DNA of 64,000 nucleotides from Streptomyces sp. NBC_00237 (GTDB taxonomy: Bacteria > Actinomycetota > Actinomycetes > Streptomycetales > Streptomycetaceae). This document shows, piece by piece, positions 21,648 through 31,913 of the stretch (positions within the stretch are counted from its first letter, which is position 1; each line of letters starts with the position of its first letter). The notes under the pieces were generated by a model, which made no database searches, was not told where the DNA came from, and saw nothing but the letters and a program-made list of their open reading frames with translations. The stretch is from NCBI RefSeq assembly GCF_026342435.1, contig NZ_JAPEMT010000001.1, forward strand, positions 310,001 through 374,000. The letters are read 5' to 3'. The position numbers and the translations under genes are program-made.

Positions 21648-22288
21648 GCGCGCGCATCCTGGTCGTCGACAACTACGACAGCTTCGTCTTCAACCTGGTC
21701 CAGTACCTGTACCAGCTGGGCGCCGAGTGCGAGGTGCTGCGCAACGACGAGGTGGAACTGAGCCACGCCCAGGACGGCTTCGACGGCGTACTGCTGTCGC
21801 CGGGTCCGGGCGCACCCGAGCAGGCGGGCGTCTGTGTCGACATGGTCAGGCACTGCGCGGACAACGGGATTCCGGTGTTCGGGGTGTGCCTGGGCATGCA
21901 GTCGATGGCGGTCGCGTACGGCGGTGTGGTCGGCCGGGCGCCGGAGCTGCTGCACGGCAAGACGTCGCCGGTGCTGCACGAGGGCGCGGGCGTGTTCGCC
22001 GGGTTGCCGTCACCGTTCACCGCGACCCGCTACCACTCGCTCGCCGCTGAACCCGCGTCCGTTCCGGACGTCCTTGAGGTGACCGCGCGGACCGCCGACG
22101 GCATCGTGATGGGGCTGCGCCACCGGGACCTTCCGGTCGAGGGCGTGCAGTTCCACCCGGAGTCGGTGCTGACCGAGTGGGGGCACCTGATGCTCGCGAA
22201 CTGGCTGGTGCAGTGCGGTGACACGGAGGCGGTGGGACGGTCGGCCGGGTTGGCCCCGGTGGTGGGTGCGGCCAAGGCCGTCGCGTGA
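21644..22288 (+). CDS. pabA: Aminodeoxychorismate/anthranilate synthase component II (class I glutamine amidotransferase)
   Basis: 214 residues, a full class I GATase: nucleophile Cys82 in GVCLGMQ, His171 and Glu173 in QFHPES, and the YDSFVFNLVQY start. It supplies ammonia from glutamine to the chorismate-binding partner in p-aminobenzoate (folate) or anthranilate (tryptophan) synthesis; the two cannot be separated by sequence alone. The partner subunit is not in the window. It overlaps genes at both ends by 4 bp (ATGA upstream, GTGA downstream), locked between sortase-operon genes. Confidence 0.92.
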   Translation: MSARILVVDNYDSFVFNLVQYLYQLGAECEVLRNDEVELSHAQDGFDGVLLSPGPGAPEQAGVCVDMVRHCADNGIPVFGVCLGMQSMAVAYGGVVGRAPELLHGKTSPVLHEGAGVFAGLPSPFTATRYHSLAAEPASVPDVLEVTARTADGIVMGLRHRDLPVEGVQFHPESVLTEWGHLMLANWLVQCGDTEAVGRSAGLAPVVGAAKAVA

Positions 22289-23682
22289 CGGCACTGCGTC
22301 CCGAGCACGACGCGTACGGCGTTCCGCTGGAGGGCTACGGCCCCGGGTACGGGAACGGGTACGACCCGCAGCAGCAGGTGTACGGGGCGCAGGGAGACCT
22401 CGGGGCGGCGGTGGACCGGCTCGCGGACCCGCTGAACGATCCGCTGCCGGGCCAGCAGCCGACCGGCTGGGTCCAGGAGCCCTACGGGGGGCCCGAGGAC
22501 GTCTACGGGGCGTACAGCGCCCCTGAGGTGCCGCAGCAGCAGCACCCGTCGCACCAGCAGTACCCGCACCAGCAGCAGTACCCGCACCAGCAGTACCCGC
22601 CTCGGCAGGAGCCGCAGGAGTGGTACGACCCGGAGGGCTACCGGCGCGACTGGTACGGGCAGCAGCAGGACCCGTACACACCGGCGCAGCAGCAGGCCGC
22701 TCCGTACGCGCCGCAGCAGCAGGCGTACGTACCGGAACAGCAGCCGTACCTGCCCGAGCCGCACGCCTACGTGCCGGAGCCGCGCGGGTACGACGCCCCG
22801 CCGCAGCGGCGAATAGCCGAACCGGAGCCGGACTTCGCGTACGCGACCGAGCCCGACGGCTCGGGCGGCCCGGTCGGCCCGGGGGACGACGGCGACCGTG
22901 ACGGTGCTCCCGAGCCCGTGCGCACCGGCGGCAGGGCCGAGCGCCGCAAGGGGGCGAAGGGGGCCAAGGGCCGGGCGCCTGCGGGAGCCGCGGCGAAGGA
23001 GAGCACCGGGGTCGTCGTCAGCAGACTCGTCGGGGAACTGTTCATCACCTTCGGCGTAGTGATGCTGCTCTTCGTGACCTACCAGCTCTGGTGGACCAAC
23101 GTCCGGGCCGGAATGCAGGCCGACGGCGCCACGCACAGCCTCCAGGACGGGTGGGAGAAGGCGAAGAAGGACGGGGCGAAGCCCGCCGGGGCGTTCGAGC
23201 CGGGCCAGGGCTTCGCGATCATGCACATCCCGAAGCTGGACGTGAAGGTGCCGGTCGCGGAGGGCATCGACAAGCACAAGGTGCTCGACCGGGGCATGGT
23301 CGGCCACTACGCGGACGGCGGGCTGAAGACGGCGATGCCCGGCGACAAGCAGGGCAACTTCGCGGTCGCGGGCCACCGCAACACGCACGGCGAGCCGTTC
23401 CGCTACGTGAACAAGCTGGTCAAGGGCGACAAGATCGTCGTGGAGACGCAGGACACCTTCTACACGTACGAGATGACGTCGCTGCTGCCGCAGACCCCGC
23501 CGTCCAACGTCGGGGTCATCCAGCCGGTGCCGCCGGGCTCCGGCTTCACCAAGCCCGGCCGCTACATCACTCTGACGACGTGCACCCCGGAATTCACCAG
23601 CACGTACCGGCTGATCGTCTGGGGCAAGATGGTCGAGGAGCGCCCCCGGAGCAAGGGCATGCCGACGGCGCTCGGCGGCTGA
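22285..23682 (+). CDS. Class E sortase with long Gln/Pro/Tyr-rich cytoplasmic head (second of three)
   Basis: 465 residues. GTG 22285 overlaps the pabA stop (GTGA). Residues 1-190 are low-complexity with QQYPHQ and QQAAPYAPQQQAYVPE repeats. A membrane segment lies at about 253-273 (ELFITFGVVMLLFVTYQLWW), then the sortase domain with His364 (AGHR), Cys433 (TLTTCTPEF) and Arg442 (TYRLIVWG). The head lies on the cytoplasmic side and is unusual for a sortase. It may contact division or septal proteins, which is inference only. It is followed 30 bp later by a third sortase. Confidence 0.93.
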   Translation: MTALRPEHDAYGVPLEGYGPGYGNGYDPQQQVYGAQGDLGAAVDRLADPLNDPLPGQQPTGWVQEPYGGPEDVYGAYSAPEVPQQQHPSHQQYPHQQQYPHQQYPPRQEPQEWYDPEGYRRDWYGQQQDPYTPAQQQAAPYAPQQQAYVPEQQPYLPEPHAYVPEPRGYDAPPQRRIAEPEPDFAYATEPDGSGGPVGPGDDGDRDGAPEPVRTGGRAERRKGAKGAKGRAPAGAAAKESTGVVVSRLVGELFITFGVVMLLFVTYQLWWTNVRAGMQADGATHSLQDGWEKAKKDGAKPAGAFEPGQGFAIMHIPKLDVKVPVAEGIDKHKVLDRGMVGHYADGGLKTAMPGDKQGNFAVAGHRNTHGEPFRYVNKLVKGDKIVVETQDTFYTYEMTSLLPQTPPSNVGVIQPVPPGSGFTKPGRYITLTTCTPEFTSTYRLIVWGKMVEERPRSKGMPTALGG

Positions 23683-23712
23683 CGGCGCGGTGGAACGCGA
23701 CCGCCGGGGCCG

Positions 23713-24480
23713 GTGGAGCCGGTGATCCAGACACGAGGGACAGGTGCGGTGGCAGCGAGTACCGAGCAGGACGAGCGGTCGGGGGAGTCCGCGCCGCCGC
23801 GGACCTCGGGGACGCGCGGGCGGATCGCGGGTGCGATCAGCGTCTTCGGCGAACTGCTGATCACCGCCGGGCTGGTGCTCGGCCTCTTCGTGGCGTACTC
23901 GCTGTGGTGGACGAACGTCCTGGCCGACCGCGAGGCGGGCAAGCAGGGTGACGACGTCCGCAACCAGTGGGAGAGCGGTGCGCCCGGCGAGATCGACATA
24001 AAGGGCGGGCTCGGCTTCCTGCACGTGCCCGCGATGAAGAACGGCGAGGTGCTGGTCCGCAAGGGCACCTCCACCAAGGCGCTCAACGCGGGCATCGCGG
24101 GTTACTACACGGACCCGGTCAAGGCCGCCATGCCGTCGGACAGGCAGGGCAACTTCTCGCTGGCGGCGCACCGGGACGGGCACGGGGCGAAGTTCCACAA
24201 CATCGACAAGCTGAAGGAAGGCGACTCGATCGTCTTCGAGACGAAGGACACCTGGTACGTCTACAAGGTGTACGCCTCCCTGCCGGAGACCTCGAAGTAC
24301 AACGTGAAGGTGCTGGACCCGGTCCCCAGGGAGTCCGGGAAGACGAAGCCGGGCCGCTACATCACGCTGACGACGTGCACGCCCGTGTACACGTCGAAGT
24401 ACCGCTACATCGTCTGGGGCGAGCTGGAGCGCACGGAGCGCGTGAACGCGAAGCGGACACCCCCGGCGGAGCTGAGGTAG
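23713..24480 (+). CDS. Class E sortase (third of three)
   Basis: 255 residues from GTG 23713. GTG 23749 is an equally good start, with a GAGGGACAG site upstream. It has a membrane segment at about 40-60 (FGELLITAGLVLGLFVAYSLWW), then the sortase domain with His153, Cys222 (TLTTCTPVY) and Arg231. The His motif is AAHR rather than the AGHR of the two upstream paralogues. It is the last gene of the operon, followed by a strong terminator. Confidence 0.93.
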   Translation: MEPVIQTRGTGAVAASTEQDERSGESAPPRTSGTRGRIAGAISVFGELLITAGLVLGLFVAYSLWWTNVLADREAGKQGDDVRNQWESGAPGEIDIKGGLGFLHVPAMKNGEVLVRKGTSTKALNAGIAGYYTDPVKAAMPSDRQGNFSLAAHRDGHGAKFHNIDKLKEGDSIVFETKDTWYVYKVYASLPETSKYNVKVLDPVPRESGKTKPGRYITLTTCTPVYTSKYRYIVWGELERTERVNAKRTPPAELR

Positions 24481-24533
24481 TCCGTACGGTCCCCTCGGGC
24501 TGTTTCGTACGGCCCTGCGAGCGGCTGCACGGA

Positions 24534-24570
24534 GAAGGGCCCCCGGCACGGTGTGTGCCGGGGGCCCTTC
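24534..24570. terminator. Bidirectional terminator, sortase operon / pknB
   Basis: Perfect 16-bp stem (GAAGGGCCCCCGGCAC) with a 5-nt loop, between the convergent sortase and kinase genes, 53 bp after one stop and 38 bp before the other. Confidence 0.85.
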
Positions 24571-24608
24571 TGCGTGCCGCTGGTGCTCCGGGTGATTCCG
24601 GTGCGGGG

Positions 24609-26606
<1,998 letters not shown>

Positions 26607-26802
26607 AGCTAATCCAGCCCTCTCCGTCTGTCCCGACCGCACCTGTGCGTGGTCCGGCGGTGTGCTGTTCGCGCATACGGTACCGGGCGGTCCGCACCCG
26701 GTCGGCCCGCGACCGTCACCTGATACCTGACCGGTACGTCAACGTGCATGAATGGTGAGGCCGGGTGATGGGGGTCACGCCGGGCCGTGTGGCCTTCGGG
26801 AT

Positions 26803-26816
26803 GTTTCACGTGAAAC
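26803..26816. other. ParB binding site parS (perfect)
   Basis: GTTTCACGTGAAAC, the exact Streptomyces parS palindrome, extended to 20 bp of perfect symmetry (26800-26819). It lies in the pknB-pbpA gap. ParB nucleates here to segregate chromosomes during sporulation. Confidence 0.93.
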
Positions 26817-26835
26817 ATCGCTCACCATTCAGACC

Positions 26836-26849
26836 GTTTCACGTGAAAC
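26836..26849. other. ParB binding site parS (perfect), second in pair
   Basis: A second exact GTTTCACGTGAAAC, with its centre 33 bp from the first, about three helical turns, so both face the same side of the DNA. It lies 37 bp beyond the pbpA stop. Confidence 0.93.
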
Positions 26850-26885
26850 ATCCCCCGCTTCCGTCCTTGCGCCTGCGCTGCGGGT

Positions 26886-28346
26886 CTACTTGGCGCGGTC
26901 GAGGACGGCCTTCATGACGCTCTTGGCGATGGGGGCGGCGAGACCGCCACCGGAGATGTCGCCACGGGCAGCCTCGCTGTCCTCGACGACGACCGCGACG
27001 GCGACCGGGGAGCCCTTGTCGGTCTTGGCGTACGAGATGAACCAGGCGTACGGGTTGCCTTCGTTGTTCACGCCGTGCTGGGCGGTGCCGGTCTTGCCGC
27101 CGACGGTGACGCCGTCGATCTGGGCCCGGGTGCCGGTGCCCTCCTTGACGACGGTCTCCATCATCTGCTGGAGCTTCTGCGCGTTGTCGCCGGAGAGCGG
27201 CTGGCTCATCTCGACCGGGTCGGTCTGCTTGACGACGTCCAGGTTGGGGTCGGTCAGCTTGTCGACCATGTACGGCGTCATCAGCTTGCCGTCGTTGGCG
27301 ATGGCGGCCGTGACCATGGCCATCTGGAGCGGGGTGGCCGCGGTGTTGAACTGGCCGATGGAGGAGAGCGCGGTCTCCGAGGGGTTCAGCTTCTTGGGCC
27401 AGACGCTCGCGTTGGAGCGGACCGGGGTGAACTGCTCGCTGTTGAAGCCGAACTTCTCCGCCGTCTCCTTCATCTTGTCCGCGCCGAGGTCGGAGCCGAG
27501 CTTGCCGAAGACGGTGTTGCAGGACCACCGCAGCGCCACGCGCGGGGTGGCGTCCTCGCAGGGGATGGTGCCCTCGTTCTTCAGCGGGGTCGTCGTGCCG
27601 GGCATGATCCACGGCAGCGGCGTCTTGGTCGGGGTGTCGATGTCGTTGATCAGGCCGTGCTCCAGCGCCGCGGCGGCCGTGACGACCTTGAAGGTCGAGC
27701 CCGGCGGGTAGGTCTGGCGCAGTGCCCGGTTGAGCGAGATGTCGTCCGGGTTGACCTTCTTGTCGAGCTTCTTCCACTCCTCGCCGTCGCCCATTCCCGC
27801 GATCTTGGAGGGGTCGTACGAGGGGGTGCTCGCCAGGGCGAGGATCTTGCCGGTCTTGGGGTCGAGGGCGGCGACGGCGCCCTTCTTGCCCTTCAGGCCG
27901 CTGTAGGCGGCGCGCTGGGCGTCGCCGTTGAGGGTGGTGACGACGTTGCCGCCCTTCTTCTCCTCGTTGGTGAAGAGGGAGAGCGTGCGGTCGAAGAAGA
28001 GCCTGTCGTCGGTGCCGGTGAGGATGCCGTCGTTCAGGTTCTCCAGCTGGGTCGCTCCGTAGACCTGGGAGGCGAAGCCGGTGACGGGGGCCCACATGGG
28101 GCCGTCCTTGTAGGTGCGCTTGTACTTGAGGTCGCCGCTCTTGGCCTCGACGGATCCGGTGATCGCCTTGCCGTCGACGATGATGTCGCCGCGAGGGTGG
28201 GCGTAGCGCTCCACGAGTACGCGGCGGTTGTCCGTGTGGGTCTTGAGCTTGTCGCCCTGGACGAACTGGACCCAGTTGACGCGGACGAGAAGGGCGAGGA
28301 CCAGGATTCCGCAGAAGATGGCGACCCGGCGCAGGGGCTTGTTCAC
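26886..28346 (-). CDS. pbpA: Penicillin-binding protein 2 family transpeptidase (PbpA)
   Basis: 486 residues. An N-terminal membrane anchor (about 7-23) precedes the dimerisation domain and a transpeptidase domain with SxxK (Ser217-Lys220, STFK), SxN (275-277, SCN) and KTG (418-420). It cross-links peptidoglycan at the cell surface, working with the SEDS protein encoded immediately upstream; the two genes overlap by 4 bp (ATGA). The length is normal for the actinobacterial PbpA class. It is co-transcribed with the FHA/phosphatase/kinase signalling genes. Confidence 0.96.
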   Translation of the reverse strand: MNKPLRRVAIFCGILVLALLVRVNWVQFVQGDKLKTHTDNRRVLVERYAHPRGDIIVDGKAITGSVEAKSGDLKYKRTYKDGPMWAPVTGFASQVYGATQLENLNDGILTGTDDRLFFDRTLSLFTNEEKKGGNVVTTLNGDAQRAAYSGLKGKKGAVAALDPKTGKILALASTPSYDPSKIAGMGDGEEWKKLDKKVNPDDISLNRALRQTYPPGSTFKVVTAAAALEHGLINDIDTPTKTPLPWIMPGTTTPLKNEGTIPCEDATPRVALRWSCNTVFGKLGSDLGADKMKETAEKFGFNSEQFTPVRSNASVWPKKLNPSETALSSIGQFNTAATPLQMAMVTAAIANDGKLMTPYMVDKLTDPNLDVVKQTDPVEMSQPLSGDNAQKLQQMMETVVKEGTGTRAQIDGVTVGGKTGTAQHGVNNEGNPYAWFISYAKTDKGSPVAVAVVVEDSEAARGDISGGGLAAPIAKSVMKAVLDRAK

Positions 28347-29728
28347 GGTCGGACCACCTGGGTCATTTCGGCGTCGGGGGACGGGGCGGGGGCGGGGGCG
28401 GGCCGTCGCGCGGTGTCGCTGATGCGCAGCAGGATGGCCACCAGGGCCCAGTTGGCGATGACGGACGAGCCGCCCTGTGCCAGGAACGGCATCGTCATAC
28501 CGGTCAGCGGGATGAGGCCCGTGACGCCTCCCGCGACGACGAAGACCTGGAGGGCGAAGGCACCGGAGAGACCAATGGCGAGGAGCTTGCCGAAGGGGTC
28601 CCGGGCGGCGAGTGCCGTGCGGATGCCGCGCTCGATGAGCAGGCCGTACAGCAGGATGATCGCCATCAGGCCGGTCAGGCCCAGCTCTTCGCCGACGGTG
28701 GCGAGGATGTAGTCGCTCTTGGGGGCGATGCCCAGGATGAACTTGGAGTATCCCTGTCCGAGGCCGGAGCCGAAGAGTCCGCCGGAGCCGAAGGAGAACA
28801 TGGCCTGTGCGGTCTCGGTGACACCGCCGTTGGACGCGAGTTCCAGCGGGTTCAGCCAGTTGTGCACACGCGTCTGGACGTGGGACGCGAAGGAGGCCAC
28901 GCCGACCGCGCCGGCCGCGCTCAGGGTGAGGCCGAAGACGACCCAGCTGGTGCGCTCGGTGGCGACGTACAGCATGATCACGAAGAGGCCGAAGAAGAGC
29001 AGCGAGGTGCCGAGGTCGGTCTCGAAGATCAGGATCATCAGGCTGAGCGCCCAGATCGCGAGGATCGGGCCGAGGTCACGGCCGCGCGGGAGGTACATGC
29101 CCATGAAGCGGCGGCTGGCCAGCGCGAGGGCGTCGCGTTTCACCATCAGATAGCCCGCGAAGAAGATCGCGATGATGATCTTGGCGAACTCTCCCGGCTG
29201 CAGCGAACCGACGCCGGGGATGGAGATCCAGATCTTGGCGCCGTTCACCCCGGGGAAGAACATCGGCAGGATCAGCAGCACCAGCGCCACGACCATGGAG
29301 ATGTACGTGTAGCGCTGGAGCACGCGGTGGTCCTTGAGGACCAGGAGTACGGCCAGGAAGAGGGCGACGCCGACGGTCGACCACATCAGCTGGTTGGGCG
29401 CCATGGCCTTCCCCAGAGACGGCTCCTGGTCGAGCCGCCAGATGAAGACCAGGCCCAGACCGTTGAGCAGGGTGGCGATCGGCAGCATCAGCGGGTCCGC
29501 GTACTTGGCGAACTTACGCATCATCAGGTGCGTGATGCCGGCGAGGAGGGTGAGGCCCACTCCGTACCCGAGCATGCCTGTGGGCAGTGTGCCGTCCTTC
29601 GCGAGCCCTACGTTGGCATACGCGAAGACGGGAATGATCACGGCGAACGCCAGCAGGATCAGCTCGGTGTTGCGCCTGCTGGGTGCTTCGATCGCGCCGA
29701 TGGTGGTCGTGTTGGTGACAACGCTCAT
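28343..29728 (-). CDS. SEDS family peptidoglycan glycosyltransferase (FtsW/RodA)
   Basis: 461 residues with about ten to twelve membrane segments. Family signatures include GARIW-type VNGAKIWISIPGVGSLQPGEFAK and the C-terminal VTGLIPLTGMTMPFLAQGGSS. SEDS proteins polymerise lipid II into glycan strands with a partner class B PBP, here PbpA, whose start codon overlaps this gene. In Streptomyces this paralogue acts in sporulation-related wall growth rather than being the dcw-cluster FtsW; the exact subtype is inferred from position. Confidence 0.94.
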   Translation of the reverse strand: MSVVTNTTTIGAIEAPSRRNTELILLAFAVIIPVFAYANVGLAKDGTLPTGMLGYGVGLTLLAGITHLMMRKFAKYADPLMLPIATLLNGLGLVFIWRLDQEPSLGKAMAPNQLMWSTVGVALFLAVLLVLKDHRVLQRYTYISMVVALVLLILPMFFPGVNGAKIWISIPGVGSLQPGEFAKIIIAIFFAGYLMVKRDALALASRRFMGMYLPRGRDLGPILAIWALSLMILIFETDLGTSLLFFGLFVIMLYVATERTSWVVFGLTLSAAGAVGVASFASHVQTRVHNWLNPLELASNGGVTETAQAMFSFGSGGLFGSGLGQGYSKFILGIAPKSDYILATVGEELGLTGLMAIILLYGLLIERGIRTALAARDPFGKLLAIGLSGAFALQVFVVAGGVTGLIPLTGMTMPFLAQGGSSVIANWALVAILLRISDTARRPAPAPAPSPDAEMTQVVRP

Positions 29729-29743
29729 GGTGGTGTGGGCCCC

Positions 29744-31237
29744 CTACGGTGTGGCCGGCTTACCGCACTGCGAGGCCAGTTCCTGCTCTTCCTCGGAGAG
29801 GGTGGGACCGGGAGCGGGGGCGCTCGAAGTGGGGGTGGGCGAGTTCGGCGGTTTCTTGGTGCCGTCCTTGGCGTCCGGAGACTTGGCCGGATCGGGCTTG
29901 GCCGGTGCCTGCGGCGGCGCGGAGCGCTGCTCGGACTTCTTCTTGCAGGCGGACGCCTGGAGCCAGAGCTTCTCGACCTTTTCGCGTGCCTGGGCGAGGT
30001 CGCTCGCGGGCAGCGACTCCTTGACCTCCTTGGACTGGAAGTCCGGGAGGTACTTGAGTTCGATCTCGGGGTGGTCCTTCTCGATCTTCGAGAGGGAGAC
30101 CCACGGAAGCTCTTGGTCGACACCGCGGTAGAGCGCGACGTGCTCGGCGTTGGCGCCGACGTAGTACTGGGTCTGGGTCCAGCGGTAGCCGCCGTACAGA
30201 CCGCCGCCGACGACGCCGAGCGCGAGCACGAGGTACAGGGATCTCTTGAACCACTTGCGGCCGGGGGACTTCACGAAGTCCTCGCCGTTGTACATGTCGA
30301 AGGTGTCGTCGGGCATGCTGCCGCCGTACCCGCCGCCGCTGCCCGCGGGGCCGAAGCTGCCCGAGGGCTGTTGCGGCGCGGGGCGGCCGAGGCCCGCGGC
30401 CCGGCCGGCCGGGGTCTGCATGGCGCCGGTGTCGTGCAGCTGGTGCTGGTTCTCGGCGACCGCGCCGACCACGACCGGGGTGTCGTTGAGCTGGCCCGCG
30501 AGGGTGTCGTTGCCGTCGACGTCCAGGACGTCGGCCACGATGCAGGTGATGTTGTCGGGGCCGCCGCCGCGCAGCGCCAGCTCGATGAGGTGCTGGACGG
30601 TCTCCTGCGGGCCCTGGTAGCTGGCGAGCGTCTCTTCCATCGTCTGGTGGGAGACGACGCCGGACAGGCCGTCGGAGCAGATCAGATAGCGGTCGCCGGC
30701 CCGCACCTCACGGATGGAGAGGTCGGGTTCGACGTGGTCACCGCTGCCCAGCGCGCGCATCAGCAGGGAGCGCTGTGGGTGGGTGGTGGCCTCTTCCTCG
30801 GTGATGCGGCCCTCGTCGACGAGCCGCTGTACCCAGGTGTGGTCCTGCGTGATCTGGGTGAGGACGCCGTCGCGCAGCAGGTACGCGCGGGAGTCCCCGA
30901 CGTGTACGAGGCCCAGGCGCTGGCCTGTCCACAGCAGGGCGGTGAGCGTGGTGCCCATGCCCTCCAGCTGGGAGTCCTCCTCGACCATCATGCGCAGCTG
31001 GTCGTTGGCCCGCTGCACGGCCGTGCCCAGGGAGGTCAGGATGTCCGACCCGGGTACGTCGTCGTCGAGCTGGACCAGCGTGGAGATCACCTCGGAGGAG
31101 GCGACCTCACCGGCTGCCTGGCCGCCCATGCCGTCGGCGATCGCGAGGAGCCGGGGACCGGCGTAGCCGGAGTCCTCGTTCCCCTCGCGGATCATGCCCT
31201 TGTGCGATCCGGCGGCGAAGCGCAGGGACAGACTCAT
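29744..31237 (-). CDS. pstP: PP2C-type serine/threonine protein phosphatase (PstP)
   Basis: 497 residues from ATG 31237 (MSLSLRFAAGSHKG), which aligns with the family start and has GAGGTG upstream. A GTG at 31282 with a GGAGGG site is a credible longer start. The PP2C domain (about 1-240) has the metal-binding motifs EDS, ADGMGG, CSDGL and GGPDNIT. A Gly-rich linker, a membrane segment (about 330-350) and an extracellular domain ending in a Pro/Ser/Lys-rich tail follow. It reverses PknB phosphorylation. It lies 15 bp before the SEDS gene in the same operon. Confidence 0.93.
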   Translation of the reverse strand: MSLSLRFAAGSHKGMIREGNEDSGYAGPRLLAIADGMGGQAAGEVASSEVISTLVQLDDDVPGSDILTSLGTAVQRANDQLRMMVEEDSQLEGMGTTLTALLWTGQRLGLVHVGDSRAYLLRDGVLTQITQDHTWVQRLVDEGRITEEEATTHPQRSLLMRALGSGDHVEPDLSIREVRAGDRYLICSDGLSGVVSHQTMEETLASYQGPQETVQHLIELALRGGGPDNITCIVADVLDVDGNDTLAGQLNDTPVVVGAVAENQHQLHDTGAMQTPAGRAAGLGRPAPQQPSGSFGPAGSGGGYGGSMPDDTFDMYNGEDFVKSPGRKWFKRSLYLVLALGVVGGGLYGGYRWTQTQYYVGANAEHVALYRGVDQELPWVSLSKIEKDHPEIELKYLPDFQSKEVKESLPASDLAQAREKVEKLWLQASACKKKSEQRSAPPQAPAKPDPAKSPDAKDGTKKPPNSPTPTSSAPAPGPTLSEEEQELASQCGKPATP

Positions 31238-31387
31238 ACGCACCTCGCCCGTCGGCTCCGGGTACACCGGGTTTCGAGCCACACTGCCCACCCTCCGGTC
31301 GAGAGCGCGCTCGGGACCCTGGACAGGACCCGGGGGCCCTGTGCCGGGGCCGCTGCGGCTCGCTCGCTCCGCTCGCTCATTGTCGTA

Positions 31388-31903
31388 CTACTTCCGCAGC
31401 TCGATGACGGTCTTGCCGATGCGGATCGGTGCGCCCAGCGGAATCGGTTGCGGCGTGGTGAGCCGGTTCCGGTCGAGGTAGGTGCCGTTGGTGGATCCCA
31501 GGTCCTCGACGATCCAGTTGCCGTCGCGGTCCGGGTAGATCCTGGCATGCCTGCTGGACGCGTAGTCGTCGTCCAGCACGATCGTCGAATCGTGCGCGCG
31601 GCCGAGCGTGATGGTCTGCCCCTGGAGCGCCACCGTGGTTCCGGTGAGGCTGCCCTCGGAGACGACCAGCTTGGTCGGTGCGCCGCGGCGCTGGCGCTGC
31701 TGCTGCGGGGGCGCGGCCTGGCGGCCCGCCCCGGTGTTCTGCTGTTGGGCACGCGTGTCGGGCGCATTGCCGCGGCGTGAGCCGCGCTGCGTGACACGTG
31801 TGCCGAACAGGTCGCTGCGGATGACCTGGACGGCCACGATTACAAATAGCCACAGGACGGCTAGGAAACCTAGCCGCATGACCGTCAGGGTCAGCTCTGA
31901 CAT
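31388..31903 (-). CDS. fhaB: FHA domain membrane protein FhaB
   Basis: 171 residues from ATG 31903 (MSELTLTVMRLGFLAVLWL), with a GGGGGC site. It has an N-terminal membrane segment (about 8-27), a Gln/Arg-rich linker, and an FHA domain (about 90-165) with GRAHDSTIVLDDDYASSRHA and STNGTYLD. FHA domains bind phosphothreonine. In mycobacteria the equivalent FipA/FhaB recruits PknB substrates to the division site. It is in an operon with fhaA (10 bp apart) and pstP. Confidence 0.93.
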   Translation of the reverse strand: MSELTLTVMRLGFLAVLWLFVIVAVQVIRSDLFGTRVTQRGSRRGNAPDTRAQQQNTGAGRQAAPPQQQRQRRGAPTKLVVSEGSLTGTTVALQGQTITLGRAHDSTIVLDDDYASSRHARIYPDRDGNWIVEDLGSTNGTYLDRNRLTTPQPIPLGAPIRIGKTVIELRK

Positions 31904-31913
31904 TGCCCCCGCT

